64,000 nt of DNA from Clostridium massiliamazoniense. Its GTDB lineage: Bacteria; Bacillota; Clostridia; Clostridiales; Clostridiaceae. Made by a program: the position numbers and the translations under genes. Position 1 is the stretch's first letter; every line of letters starts with the position of its first letter. This document shows positions 8,713 through 17,181 of this stretch, one piece after another. Where the stretch lies: the NCBI RefSeq assembly GCF_001403635.1, contig NZ_LN879467.1:658637-722636 (forward strand), read 5' to 3'. Under the pieces are notes generated by a model. That model was not told the origin of the DNA. It made no database searches and worked only from the letters and a program-made list of their open reading frames with translations.

Positions 8713-10506
8713 ATGAAAAGAAAAGCTTTAGCAGTTATTTTAGCTACAACTATTACGGTGGGGTATTTACCTGTAGAGACCTTAGCAAGTGAGGGAGTAG
8801 AAATAGAAAATACAATAGAGAAAAGAAGTAAAAATTATAAAGAGGGAACTTATACAGTTGAAAATAAGGTATATAAGATAGATGCAGATAGTAATTCAGC
8901 AGCAAGAAACTATGTGGATAATCAATCTATTGTAAAAATAAGTGGAAATAGCATTACTACTACTATTGATTTTACAGAGAAAAAATTAATGAGTAATATA
9001 AAGATTAAGGTTAATGGACAAAGTGTTGATTATAAGTCCACTGATATAGATGAGAAGAAATTGAGATTAGAACTTTCATTAAATTCTTTAGATGATAAAA
9101 TAGAAGTTTCAAGTACAATTAATACAGGGTTTTTCAAAATGGATGTTTCTTTTAGAGTAGTACTTGATAAATCAAGTATTCCACTTGCACCAGAAGAAAG
9201 TCCAGAGACAAAACCAGAAGAAAATCCAGAGATAAAACCAGAAGAAAAGCCCGAAACAGATTCAGAGGAAAAGCCAGAAAATAAACCAGAAGGTGATGAG
9301 GATTATGTTGAAGAAGAAAATAATGGTGGAAAGGAAGAGAATGTTACAGAAGGAATGAACAAGCCTACTGGAGGTAATGTAAATAATGGGGATACTTCAA
9401 ATATAACTACTCCCTCTACAGCACCACAACAACCACAAATATCTGTAGATAAAGAAAGTAAAATATATAAGATTAAAAATGAAATAATTACTAGTAGTGC
9501 TATTGGATACAGTGCCGCTAGAGCATCAGTAAACAATATTTCTTATTTAGAAGAAATTAATGGAGAAAAATATATAACTTTAGGTTTATCACAACTTAAC
9601 CTTATGAACAATATAAGATTAACTGTGGATGGAAAAAAAGTTAATTATGAGGTTGTTAGAAAAGATGACAGTAAGCATGCTATGGATATAAGATTTAAAG
9701 TTTCTAGTATAAATTCAGATGTTAAAATTACAGCTTATATTGAAATGACTTCTATGGATATTTCCTTTGGAATAGATTTTTTAGAAAATACAATGGAGTT
9801 AATAAGTAAGTCTGAAGCTAGCAAATCTTTAGGAAGTTCTAATGCAGGAAAAACTTTAGAAATAAGTGCTGCTAAGGAAAGAAGTGCAGAGGAAGGTGAA
9901 AATAGTGAAGAAAAAATAGATGAAGAAACTAAAACTGAAATTCCAGAGGCAAAGGAATATTTTAAGAAATACACTATAGAAAATGATATAGTAAGTAATA
10001 GCTCTATGGGAAAATTAATGACTAGAAAATATTTAGATAAAATAAGTATATTAGAAGAAATAGATGGGAAGTTTTATCTTACATTAAAGTTCTCAGGAAC
10101 TACAGCTATGGAAAATATAAAGATAAAAGTAAATGGCATAGAAACTAAATATGAAGTTATAGCAAGTAATGAGGATGAGGGTGTAAAGGCATTTAGATTT
10201 GAAATCTCAAATATAAAAGATGATATAAGAGTATATATGTTTATAAAACCAGTAAAAATGAATATAGACTTTGGGGTAACTCTTTTAGAGGAAAGTAAAA
10301 AACTTATAGAAGAAGGTGTTATATCTGAAGAAAATAAAGTAGATTCTTCAAACAAGCTATTAAATACTTTAGTAAACTCTAATAATAATGGTGGGATAAG
10401 TCAAAGTAAAATAATAGGTACAACAGTAGCAGTAACTGTTCCATTAGTATTATTAATAGAAGGAATAATTACATTAATAAGAAGAAAAGTTAAGAAAAAT
10501 AAATAG
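8713..10506 (+). CDS. Membrane-anchored surface protein with three NEAT-like domains
   Basis: The 597-residue protein has a signal peptide (about 1-25), three related domains (about 38-155, 250-370 and 415-535), a Pro-Glu-Lys-rich linker (about 160-215) and a C-terminal membrane segment (about 567-588) with a basic tail. Each domain opens with a 'YTVENKVYK'-like strand and 'S-x-A/M' helix, then 'NIKIKVNG' or 'NIRLTVDG', as in NEAT heme-binding domains. The usual YxxxY heme motif reads M-D/N-V/I-S/D-F in all three. No LPXTG-type sorting signal is visible, so membrane anchoring is inferred. The Fur box upstream of the operon supports heme or iron capture. Confidence 0.75.
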   Translation: MKRKALAVILATTITVGYLPVETLASEGVEIENTIEKRSKNYKEGTYTVENKVYKIDADSNSAARNYVDNQSIVKISGNSITTTIDFTEKKLMSNIKIKVNGQSVDYKSTDIDEKKLRLELSLNSLDDKIEVSSTINTGFFKMDVSFRVVLDKSSIPLAPEESPETKPEENPEIKPEEKPETDSEEKPENKPEGDEDYVEEENNGGKEENVTEGMNKPTGGNVNNGDTSNITTPSTAPQQPQISVDKESKIYKIKNEIITSSAIGYSAARASVNNISYLEEINGEKYITLGLSQLNLMNNIRLTVDGKKVNYEVVRKDDSKHAMDIRFKVSSINSDVKITAYIEMTSMDISFGIDFLENTMELISKSEASKSLGSSNAGKTLEISAAKERSAEEGENSEEKIDEETKTEIPEAKEYFKKYTIENDIVSNSSMGKLMTRKYLDKISILEEIDGKFYLTLKFSGTTAMENIKIKVNGIETKYEVIASNEDEGVKAFRFEISNIKDDIRVYMFIKPVKMNIDFGVTLLEESKKLIEEGVISEENKVDSSNKLLNTLVNSNNNGGISQSKIIGTTVAVTVPLVLLIEGIITLIRRKVKKNK

Positions 10507-10517
10507 ATAAGGGTGCG

Positions 10518-10564
10518 AGTTGTAGTAAGTTAGGACATTGTAATTTACTACAACTTATTTTTTA
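10518..10564 (+). terminator. Intrinsic terminator after the NEAT gene
   Basis: AGTTGTAGTAA pairs with TTTACTACAACT and is followed by an AT-rich T tract (TTATTTTTTA). Confidence 0.85.
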
Positions 10565-10610
10565 TTAATCTTAACTTTTAAAGTACTTGAAGATATATTA
10601 ATATATATAA

Positions 10611-10698
10611 GTGAGATTTAATATAAAAGCTTTTAAAAAGTTTAGTTTACTTTAAGGAAGCTATGAAGTTAAACTAGAAATTTAAAGATGAATCTCAC
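10611..10698 (+). ncRNA. Candidate structured leader upstream of the MATE gene
   Basis: GTGAGATT (10611-10618) pairs perfectly with AATCTCAC (10691-10698). It encloses AAAAGCTTTT and a hairpin of TAGTTTACTT (10643-10652) with AAGTTAAACTA (10666-10676). This closed multi-stem form resembles a riboswitch or other leader RNA, but it matches no class I recognise. The MATE start codon lies 111 bases downstream. Confidence 0.4.
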
Positions 10699-10809
10699 AT
10701 AAGTTTATCTATGACCATAAGCAGAATGAATTTGATTTTTCTTTAAAAATTATAATAGTTAATGGTTATAAGATGAATAGGTAGAAAATAAAAGGAGGAC
10801 TAAGGATAA

Positions 10810-12177
10810 GTGGAAGATAGTTTGCTAATAGAAAAAGAATGGCTACTATTTGTTAAATATACCATACCTAGTGTTTTGAGTATGATAGGATTTTCATTGT
10901 ATATTTTGGCAGATACTTATTTTGTAGCTAATGGTGTAGGGGCTATTGGACTAAGTGCTTTAAATATAGCTATTCCTGTTTATGGATTTATGGCAGCTAT
11001 AGCTATTTTACTAGGCATGGGTGGATCAACACTATTTTCTATATATAGAGGAAAGGGGGATTTTGATTCAGCAAATGATGTGTTTTCAATGTCTATGTTC
11101 AATTGTGCTGTTGTAAGCACAGTAATTTTATTACTAGGAATTTTTGCTTCAAAATATATTGCTATTTTATTAGGGGCAAGTGGGATAATCTTAGATTATG
11201 TTGAAGTATATCTTAAGGTTATTATGATTTTATGTCCTTTAATGATTTTTAGTAATGTATTAATAAATTTTGTAAGAAATGATGGAAAGCCTAAAGTAGC
11301 TATGGTAGCTATGATTATAGGAACTGCTTTAAATATAGCATGTGATTATATTTTTATTTACATATTCAAATGGGGAATGTTTGGAGCTGCTTTAGCAACC
11401 TCATTTTCTCCAATTATAAGTCTTATTATAGGTTTATATTTTATAAAAAATAGTACATTAAAGCTAAAGAAATTTAAGTACAAGTATTCCATGCTAAAAG
11501 AAAGTATACATTGTGGTATTTCTAGCTTCTTATCAGAGGTATCTATTTCTGTAGTAATATTAATATTTAATATTGTCATTTTAGATATTAGTGGTGAAAT
11601 GGCTGTTGCAGCTTATGGAATAATTACTAACATAGCTTTAGTATGTCTTTGTATGTTTAATGGACTTGCACAAGGTATGCAGCCTATAATAAGTACTAAC
11701 TTTGGAAATAACAAGAGAACAAGAATGCTAAAGGTTTTAAAAATGGGGATTATTGTAGCTTTGATTTTAGGAATAATATTTTACGTTGTTGGAATGGTAT
11801 ATCCTAAAGAAATAACAGAAGCTTTTAATGGCCAAGATTCAGCTATATTAACTAATTTAACTGTAAATGGAATAAGAATATATTTTATAGCATTTATATT
11901 TATGGGAGTAAATATAGTAATTTTATCTTTTTATCAATCAATAATGAAAGCAAAAGAAGCTTTTATATTATCTGTATTAAGAGGATTTTTATTAATAGTA
12001 GTATTATTACTAATTTTAACACCTCTTTGGGGCATGAATGGAGTTTGGTTAGTAGTGCCAATAACAGAGTTAATAACTTTAGTGTTAAGTTCTATTTCCT
12101 TAATAAAATACTTAAATAGTGAGAAAAATCTTAGTATTGAAGTAGATTATAAGAAAAGTGAGGTAGTAAGTAAATAG
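10810..12177 (+). CDS. MATE family efflux transporter
   Basis: The 455-residue protein has twelve hydrophobic segments in two similar halves, the MATE architecture. The first half opens 'EWLLFVKYTIPSVLSMIGFS' and contains 'LGMGGSTLFSIYRGKGD', close to the clostridial branch of Na+- or H+-driven MATE exporters. Substrates could be cationic drugs or metabolites. The start is GTG at 10810, behind AGGAGG with an 11-base gap, slightly long; no better start is near. The structured leader suggests control after transcription begins. The next gene, deoB, appears to have its own promoter. Confidence 0.85.
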   Translation: MEDSLLIEKEWLLFVKYTIPSVLSMIGFSLYILADTYFVANGVGAIGLSALNIAIPVYGFMAAIAILLGMGGSTLFSIYRGKGDFDSANDVFSMSMFNCAVVSTVILLLGIFASKYIAILLGASGIILDYVEVYLKVIMILCPLMIFSNVLINFVRNDGKPKVAMVAMIIGTALNIACDYIFIYIFKWGMFGAALATSFSPIISLIIGLYFIKNSTLKLKKFKYKYSMLKESIHCGISSFLSEVSISVVILIFNIVILDISGEMAVAAYGIITNIALVCLCMFNGLAQGMQPIISTNFGNNKRTRMLKVLKMGIIVALILGIIFYVVGMVYPKEITEAFNGQDSAILTNLTVNGIRIYFIAFIFMGVNIVILSFYQSIMKAKEAFILSVLRGFLLIVVLLLILTPLWGMNGVWLVVPITELITLVLSSISLIKYLNSEKNLSIEVDYKKSEVVSK

Positions 12178-12213
12178 TTAAGGAAAATAGGAAGTAAAGA
12201 AGAGTGTAAACGA

Positions 12214-12243
12214 TTGACAAAAGCTGTGAGAACATGGTATTAT
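12214..12243 (+). promoter_or_regulatory. Promoter for deoB
   Basis: TTGACA (12214-12219) and TATTAT (12238-12243) are spaced by 18 bases, in the gap between the MATE gene and deoB. Confidence 0.6.
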
Positions 12244-12339
12244 CTGTTTATAGAATTAGACAAATATAGACAAGTTAATAAAATTAAGAGTAATAAAAAA
12301 GTTTAAATAGTATAAGAATATTTAATGAGGTGAATTGAG

Positions 12340-13530
12340 ATGAAAAAATATAATAGAGTTTTTACAATAGTAATTGATTCATTAGGTATTGGAGAAATGG
12401 AAGACTCAAAGAATTTTGGAGATATAGGTGTAGATACATTAGGTAGTATAGCTAAATCAGTGGATTCTTTTAATATTCCTAATCTACAAAAAATGGGTAT
12501 AGCAAATCTTCATAAAATAGAGCATGTTAAGGAAGTAGAAAAACCTTTAGGTTATCAAATGAAGTTAAAAGAAGCAAGTGTAGGTAAAGACACTATGACT
12601 GGTCATTGGGAAATGATGGGCTTACATATAACTAAAGCTTTTAAAACTTTTACAGATACAGGATTCCCAAAAGAACTATTAGATGAATTATCAGCTAGAA
12701 CTGGTCATGAAATAGTAGGAAATAAAAGTGCTAGTGGAACTGAAATTCTAGATGAATTAGGAGAGCATCAAATACAAACTGGAGATATGATAGTTTATAC
12801 ATCAGCAGACTCTGTTCTTCAAATTTGTGGTCATGAAGAAACTTTTGGGTTAGATGAACTGTATAGATGCTGTGAAATTGCAAGAGACTTAACAATGAAA
12901 GATGAGTGGAAAGTTGGAAGAGTAATAGCTAGACCATATGTTGGAAATAAAAAGGGAGAATTTAAACGTACATCAAATAGACATGATTATGCTTTAAAAC
13001 CATATGGAAGAACAGTTCTTAATGAGTTAAAAGATAATGGCTTTGATGTAATCTCAGTAGGAAAAATAAGTGATATATTTGATGGTGAAGGAATAACAGA
13101 ATCAAATAAATCTAAAAGTTCAGTTCATGGAATGGAACAAACTTTAGAGATAATGGATAGAGATTTCAAAGGATTATGCTTTGTAAACTTAGTTGATTTT
13201 GATGCTTTATGGGGACATAGAAGAAATCCACAAGGATATGCTAAAGAGTTAGAAATGTTTGATGTTAATTTAGGTAAAGTTTTAGATAAATTAAATGATG
13301 ACGATTTATTAATAATAACAGCAGACCATGGAAATGACCCAACATATAAAGGAACAGATCATACAAGAGAATATGTTCCATTTTTAGCTTACTCACCTTC
13401 AATGAAAGGTAACGGAGTTTTAGGAATTAAAGATAGCTTTGCTACAATAGGAGCAACTATAGCTAATAACTTTAATCTTAAAATGCCTGAAAATACAATA
13501 GGAGAATCTGTTTTAGAAGAATTAAAATAG
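12340..13530 (+). CDS. deoB: Phosphopentomutase
   Basis: This cytoplasmic enzyme interconverts (deoxy)ribose 1-phosphate and 5-phosphate in nucleoside salvage. The 396-residue length is standard for bacterial DeoB. Alkaline-phosphatase-superfamily metal motifs are clear: '[12 protein letters not shown]' (near 9-20), the phosphorylated-Thr region '[14 protein letters not shown]', '[11 protein letters not shown]' and '[17 protein letters not shown]' near the C-terminus. The ATG follows a GAGGTGA site. It is transcribed alone from its own promoter and ends at a strong terminator. No nucleoside phosphorylase gene is adjacent. Confidence 0.96.
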   Translation: MKKYNRVFTIVIDSLGIGEMEDSKNFGDIGVDTLGSIAKSVDSFNIPNLQKMGIANLHKIEHVKEVEKPLGYQMKLKEASVGKDTMTGHWEMMGLHITKAFKTFTDTGFPKELLDELSARTGHEIVGNKSASGTEILDELGEHQIQTGDMIVYTSADSVLQICGHEETFGLDELYRCCEIARDLTMKDEWKVGRVIARPYVGNKKGEFKRTSNRHDYALKPYGRTVLNELKDNGFDVISVGKISDIFDGEGITESNKSKSSVHGMEQTLEIMDRDFKGLCFVNLVDFDALWGHRRNPQGYAKELEMFDVNLGKVLDKLNDDDLLIITADHGNDPTYKGTDHTREYVPFLAYSPSMKGNGVLGIKDSFATIGATIANNFNLKMPENTIGESVLEELK

Positions 13531-13553
13531 AAAAATATATTTAAATGAAAATT

Positions 13554-13607
13554 AGAACCTATACAATAGACCTTTGTAAAAGGATACTATAGTATAGGTT
13601 CTTTTTA
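13554..13607 (+). terminator. Intrinsic terminator after deoB
   Basis: AGAACCTATAC pairs with GTATAGGTTCT and is followed by a T run. Confidence 0.88.
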
Positions 13608-13646
13608 TATAATTTAGAAAATTTAAGTATTGTATTTAAGTAATCT

Positions 13647-13677
13647 TAAAAGAACTGACTAAAGGTAGCCAGTTCTT
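13647..13677 (-). terminator. Terminator of the minus-strand methyltransferase gene
   Basis: Read on the minus strand, AAGAACTG pairs with CAGTTCTT and leads into TTTTAAG, 20 bases after the stop codon at 13697. Confidence 0.7.
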
Positions 13678-13696
13678 GAAAGTTTAAAAGTATCAA

Positions 13697-14455
13697 TTAT
13701 TTATAATTTTCACAAACTATGATAAATCTGTGTTCAATACTTTCTATATATCCGTAAGTATTTAGATCTTCATTTAATTTATACAATTCTTCAAAACAAT
13801 TATCTACAGAGAAATTTGGAAATTCCCATTCAATAATTTTTGCAAAATAAATTATTGCTCCAATATCTTTAAAACGTAAGTGAGGAAAATATTCTTTTGC
13901 ATATAAAATTTTAAAAGAGTTTTGCTCTAATTCTTCTAACTTATTACTTAGAGTATTTTCTGGAAACAAAGGCTTGAAATCTTTTATTAATGCTTTAGAT
14001 AATACTTCATTATTTTGTCCACCGACTTGTTGAGTAATGAGAATTCCATTTGGCTTTAATATTCTTCTTATTTCTTTAATATCAAAAGATGAATGTCTAT
14101 TAATAACTATATCAAAACTATTATCATCAAAAGGTAAATGTGTATCAGTAAATATTTGTTTTACAGTAATTCCTAATGGTTCTAATTTTTCTTTGCATAA
14201 TTTTACATTGGGTTCCCACATTTCTGTAACAGATGTATTATTATAAGGGTGATTCAAGGATAATAAAAATTCACCACCACCAGTTCCCATATCCAGTAGT
14301 TTATAGTTTGGATTTAAGTATTTTTTTAATATATCTCTATAATTCCAAGGTAATTTTTCAGTGACCCATTTATTTTCTAAATAAGAAAAGTTCCACCCTT
14401 TAAATGTAATATTCTCTTCTTTTCTCCATGCTTCTCTTAACTTACTATAATTCAT
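13697..14455 (-). CDS. SAM-dependent class I methyltransferase
   Basis: The 252-residue cytoplasmic protein has the class I methyltransferase fold. Motif I 'LLDMGTGGGEFLLSL' is near residues 53-67, an acidic residue follows strand 2 ('VTEMW'), 'FDIVINRHSSFD' is motif IV, and 'ILKPNGILITQQVGGQN' follows. It resembles proteins annotated as generic methyltransferases acting on small molecules. The target cannot be read from sequence. The start ATG follows AAAGAGGGA. It is transcribed alone, with its own terminator, and faces away from a long inverted repeat at 14494-14568. Confidence 0.82.
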   Translation of the reverse strand: MNYSKLREAWRKEENITFKGWNFSYLENKWVTEKLPWNYRDILKKYLNPNYKLLDMGTGGGEFLLSLNHPYNNTSVTEMWEPNVKLCKEKLEPLGITVKQIFTDTHLPFDDNSFDIVINRHSSFDIKEIRRILKPNGILITQQVGGQNNEVLSKALIKDFKPLFPENTLSNKLEELEQNSFKILYAKEYFPHLRFKDIGAIIYFAKIIEWEFPNFSVDNCFEELYKLNEDLNTYGYIESIEHRFIIVCENYK

Positions 14456-14493
14456 AACTGTCCCTCTTTTCTTTTTATTTATTTACTAGAAAT

Positions 14494-14568
14494 TTGGTGC
14501 AGCCACCTGATAGTATATTTAAATTTAATCTTGGTACAATCTACTATCAGTTATTATAACTGCACCAA
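14494..14568. repeat. Long two-part inverted repeat
   Basis: TTGGTGCAG (14494-14502) pairs with CTGCACCAA (14560-14568), and inside it CTGATAGTA (14507-14515) pairs with TACTATCAG (14542-14550). No T tract follows on either strand, so it is not an ordinary terminator. It could be a leader RNA for the methyltransferase on the minus strand or a small transposable-element remnant. Confidence 0.55.
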
Positions 14569-14716
14569 GAAATTAATTCGATTTTTTCTCATTTTGAGAA
14601 TTCACCTACTTTCAAATCCTATTTATATATTAGTTATTCAATATTATATTAACATAATTTTACATAATATTAAATCAAAGTATTTGAATATTGATATAGT
14701 TTTTATAATAAACAAA

Positions 14717-15439
14717 TTATATTTTACAATCATCAATTATAATTTTTGGAACTTTTCCTTTTATTTTTTCCATATTTGACAATTGCATATCTGCTTCATC
14801 TAATTTATTATTTCTCATTGCGTTTTTATAAGAACAATAATATCCATAATAGTTTAATTCATAATCCTTTGAATCAAGCAATGGAACTATCAATATTTCT
14901 GGAAATAAAACATCCTCTCCATCAAATATAGTAATTTCACTTAGTTGGAAAATAGACATTTCTTCTAATTGTTCTTGACCACCATTTTTTAATCTCTTAT
15001 ATCTTGTTCCATCATTATATAATAATCCTGTTTTCATTTTCATCGGAATTATACACATAATCCCCATTGCAATTGGCATTAAGCTCAACATTAATAAAAT
15101 AATATTTTTAGTATGGAAAAATAGAGGCAACATCAAAATTCCAAATATTATTGAAGTAAGAGGTCCTGCAAGCAATATTCTTGCCCATACCTTAATATTA
15201 TCTTCTGATTTCTTAATGGGAAATGTTCCTCCAACACCACACCAAAGAGTAATATTTTTTTCTATTCCAATCTTTAATTTAGAATTTATATTTTCTCTAT
15301 AAATCTTAATTGGTCCGACAACCAACATAAACAATTTCCAATGATTAATTAATCCATAAATAATGTGTCCAAGTTCATGAATTAAAGCTGATATAAAATA
15401 ACAACCAATTATACTTATTATCAAAACAATATATTTCAT
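14717..15439 (-). CDS. M50-like (site-2-protease type) membrane metalloprotease
   Basis: The 240-residue protein opens with a membrane segment carrying the zinc motif 'HELGH' (near residues 22-26), followed by hydrophobic segments near 88-135 and a soluble tail. A later 'LLYNDGTRYKRL' resembles the second, Asp-containing site of M50 proteases (usually NxxPxxxxDG, here only the DG part). Known relatives release membrane-bound regulators or process peptides, but this target is unknown. A strong AAGGAGG site precedes the ATG. The gene lies just downstream of a dead IS1595-type transposase. Confidence 0.7.
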   Translation of the reverse strand: MKYIVLIISIIGCYFISALIHELGHIIYGLINHWKLFMLVVGPIKIYRENINSKLKIGIEKNITLWCGVGGTFPIKKSEDNIKVWARILLAGPLTSIIFGILMLPLFFHTKNIILLMLSLMPIAMGIMCIIPMKMKTGLLYNDGTRYKRLKNGGQEQLEEMSIFQLSEITIFDGEDVLFPEILIVPLLDSKDYELNYYGYYCSYKNAMRNNKLDEADMQLSNMEKIKGKVPKIIIDDCKI

Positions 15440-15469
15440 TATTATATTATCCTCCTTACAAATTTTTAT

Positions 15470-16483
15470 TTATGCTACCAGCGGGATTGTTACTCTATTT
15501 GATAAGTCTCTGCACTTGTCTGTTTTTAAGATGCCTAATACAAAGGTTGAGAAGATGTTTCTCTTTTCTATATCACTTTCTTTGGTATAGTTTATAAGAT
15601 TATTCCATATAAGGTAAGTTATTCAAATATTTAGTGGAAACATCATTAAAACCTCTCATAAAACGTTTTAATTGACTATGAAAACTATTTTATATGTTGA
15701 ATGTTATAAATACCTTTCTTTGTCTTATCCCGTTTTTAATTGTATCAACTCAATAGTAATAGAATTTGTAAATCTAACATAAGAGTTCATCTTATCTGTT
15801 ACAAAGGTAGAGTTACTCTTAATTCTACCATCATAAATATGGTGTAAATCTTTTGTTGATACTCTACCAGTATTGGTGATTTTGGCAATTGATAAACCAT
15901 TCCTATTTACTGCACAAGGGACACATACTTTTTCAGGTGATAAACCTCTTATATGCGTAGAATGACTACGCTTATATGCCTTGCGTGAAAGGATAAAATT
16001 CTTGCTCTTGCTATGATTTCCTTTGTACGAAATTGCGAAAAAGGTTTTGCCTGTTTCTATTATACCATCTCATTTAACATTATTTTACATATTATGAAGT
16101 GTATCTAAAATTTTATATCTCCAAATAAATGCTGTATTTCTATGAATATCACAAACTATCGTAGTTTTTCTGAGAGATAATCCATTCATCATGCAATCAA
16201 TATATTTTTCCCACAATCCTTACACACGTATCTTTGAGTACCATCTTTTCTATGCACATTACGAATAATATGAATACAACCACAAAGAGAACATATACGA
16301 CCATTTGTAAATCTCCCTTTGGGGTAATTATCTTTCTACTATTATTATTGCACTTTCTAGCAAAACAAGCCATTTGTTGTGACAGAGCCTTAATTTTTTA
16401 TTTTTATCATCTAGTAATGTTACTTTAACTTTAGTTAGTACTGGAGCTAAAGCGATTAAAATGATTTCCTATTCTTTCTTCAT
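15470..16483 (-). pseudogene. Degenerate IS1595-family (ISXO2-like) transposase
   Basis: No frame is open across this stretch, but pieces in different frames match the ISXO2-like family in order. First comes a zinc-ribbon part, 'FTNGRICSLCGC' then 'YVCKDCGK'. Next is 'GLSLRKTTIVCDIHRNTAFI', followed by 'GLSPEKVCVPCAVNRNGLS' with 'GRVSTKDLHHIYDGRI', and finally a C-terminal DDE-domain piece. Several stops and frameshifts separate them. The likely start is near 16483 and the stop near 15470. I found no convincing terminal repeats or target duplication, so the element's limits are unknown. It is inactive. Confidence 0.82.
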
Positions 16484-16624
16484 ATTTTTATTTCCCTTTT
16501 TTATGCATAATATAGTGTTAGTGTTTATTAAATTATACATTAATTGTAATTTAATACTATCATTTTTTAGTTTTATTAATATACTTTTTACACATAAGTT
16601 GATTTGTTATTTTTAAAATATTTA

Positions 16625-16664
16625 TTGAAAAAAATGGATTATTAGTATATAATTAGCATACTAA
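16625..16664 (+). promoter_or_regulatory. MarR promoter with overlapping operator
   Basis: TTGAAA (16625-16630), a 17-base spacer and TATAAT (16648-16653) form a promoter. An inverted repeat TTAGTAT (16642-16648) ... ATACTAA (16658-16664) straddles the -10. This is the expected place for a MarR dimer to repress its own operon. Confidence 0.72.
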
Positions 16665-16683
16665 CTATTTAAGGGAGGAGATA

Positions 16684-17109
16684 ATGAGTGTGGATATCAA
16701 TTTAAGTTTGCTTATTAAGATAGTTGGAAAGAATTTTGATAAATGCTTAAATAATAGAGTTAGTGGTTTAGATCTTACTTCATCACAATGTAAAATACTT
16801 GGATTTTTGCATCTTAATGATGGAAAAGAAGTTAATCCTATTGATATTGAAAGAGAATTTAAATTAAAAAAACCAACAGTAACAGGGCTTTTAAAAAGAT
16901 TAGAAGAAAAAGGGTTCATATCTTTAGAGCATAGTAGTAAAGATAAAAGATATAAGCAAATTATTTTAACTGAAAAAAGTAGAGAGCACCATGAACTAAT
17001 GAAAAAGAACATTTTAGAAGTTGAAGAAATAATGTATAAAGGGATAACAGAAAAAGATAAAGAAGAAATGAAGAGAATACTACAAATTATAATAAAAAAT
17101 ACAATGTAA
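16684..17109 (+). CDS. MarR family transcriptional regulator
   Basis: The 141-residue protein has the MarR winged-helix layout. An N-terminal dimer helix leads into 'LTSSQCKILGFLHLNDGKEV', the recognition region 'LKKPTVTGLLKRLEEKGFI', the wing 'HSSKDKRYKQIILTEK' and a C-terminal dimerisation helix. A strong GGGAGGAG site precedes ATG 16684. It is 72 bases ahead of a two-gene multidrug ABC exporter in the same direction, a common arrangement in which MarR represses the exporter and releases it when a drug binds. A palindromic operator lies across its own promoter. Confidence 0.9.
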   Translation: MSVDINLSLLIKIVGKNFDKCLNNRVSGLDLTSSQCKILGFLHLNDGKEVNPIDIEREFKLKKPTVTGLLKRLEEKGFISLEHSSKDKRYKQIILTEKSREHHELMKKNILEVEEIMYKGITEKDKEEMKRILQIIIKNTM

Positions 17110-17181
17110 TTAAACCCAAGGTTAATTAAAAGGCATTTAAAGAAGTCATATTGATAATTAACGGGGGTATAGGAGGTTAGT

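Larger units (their letters stand above)
10507..10809 (+). other. Intergenic region with terminator and structured leader
   Basis: After the NEAT terminator this gap holds a self-complementary segment (10611-10698, listed separately) and a strong AAAGGAGG site for the MATE gene. No further gene was seen. Confidence 0.6.

Noticed and set aside
15470-16483. An intact gene set on the minus strand between the protease and MarR genes
   Set aside because: All matches are fragments of one ISXO2-like transposase in several frames with stops.
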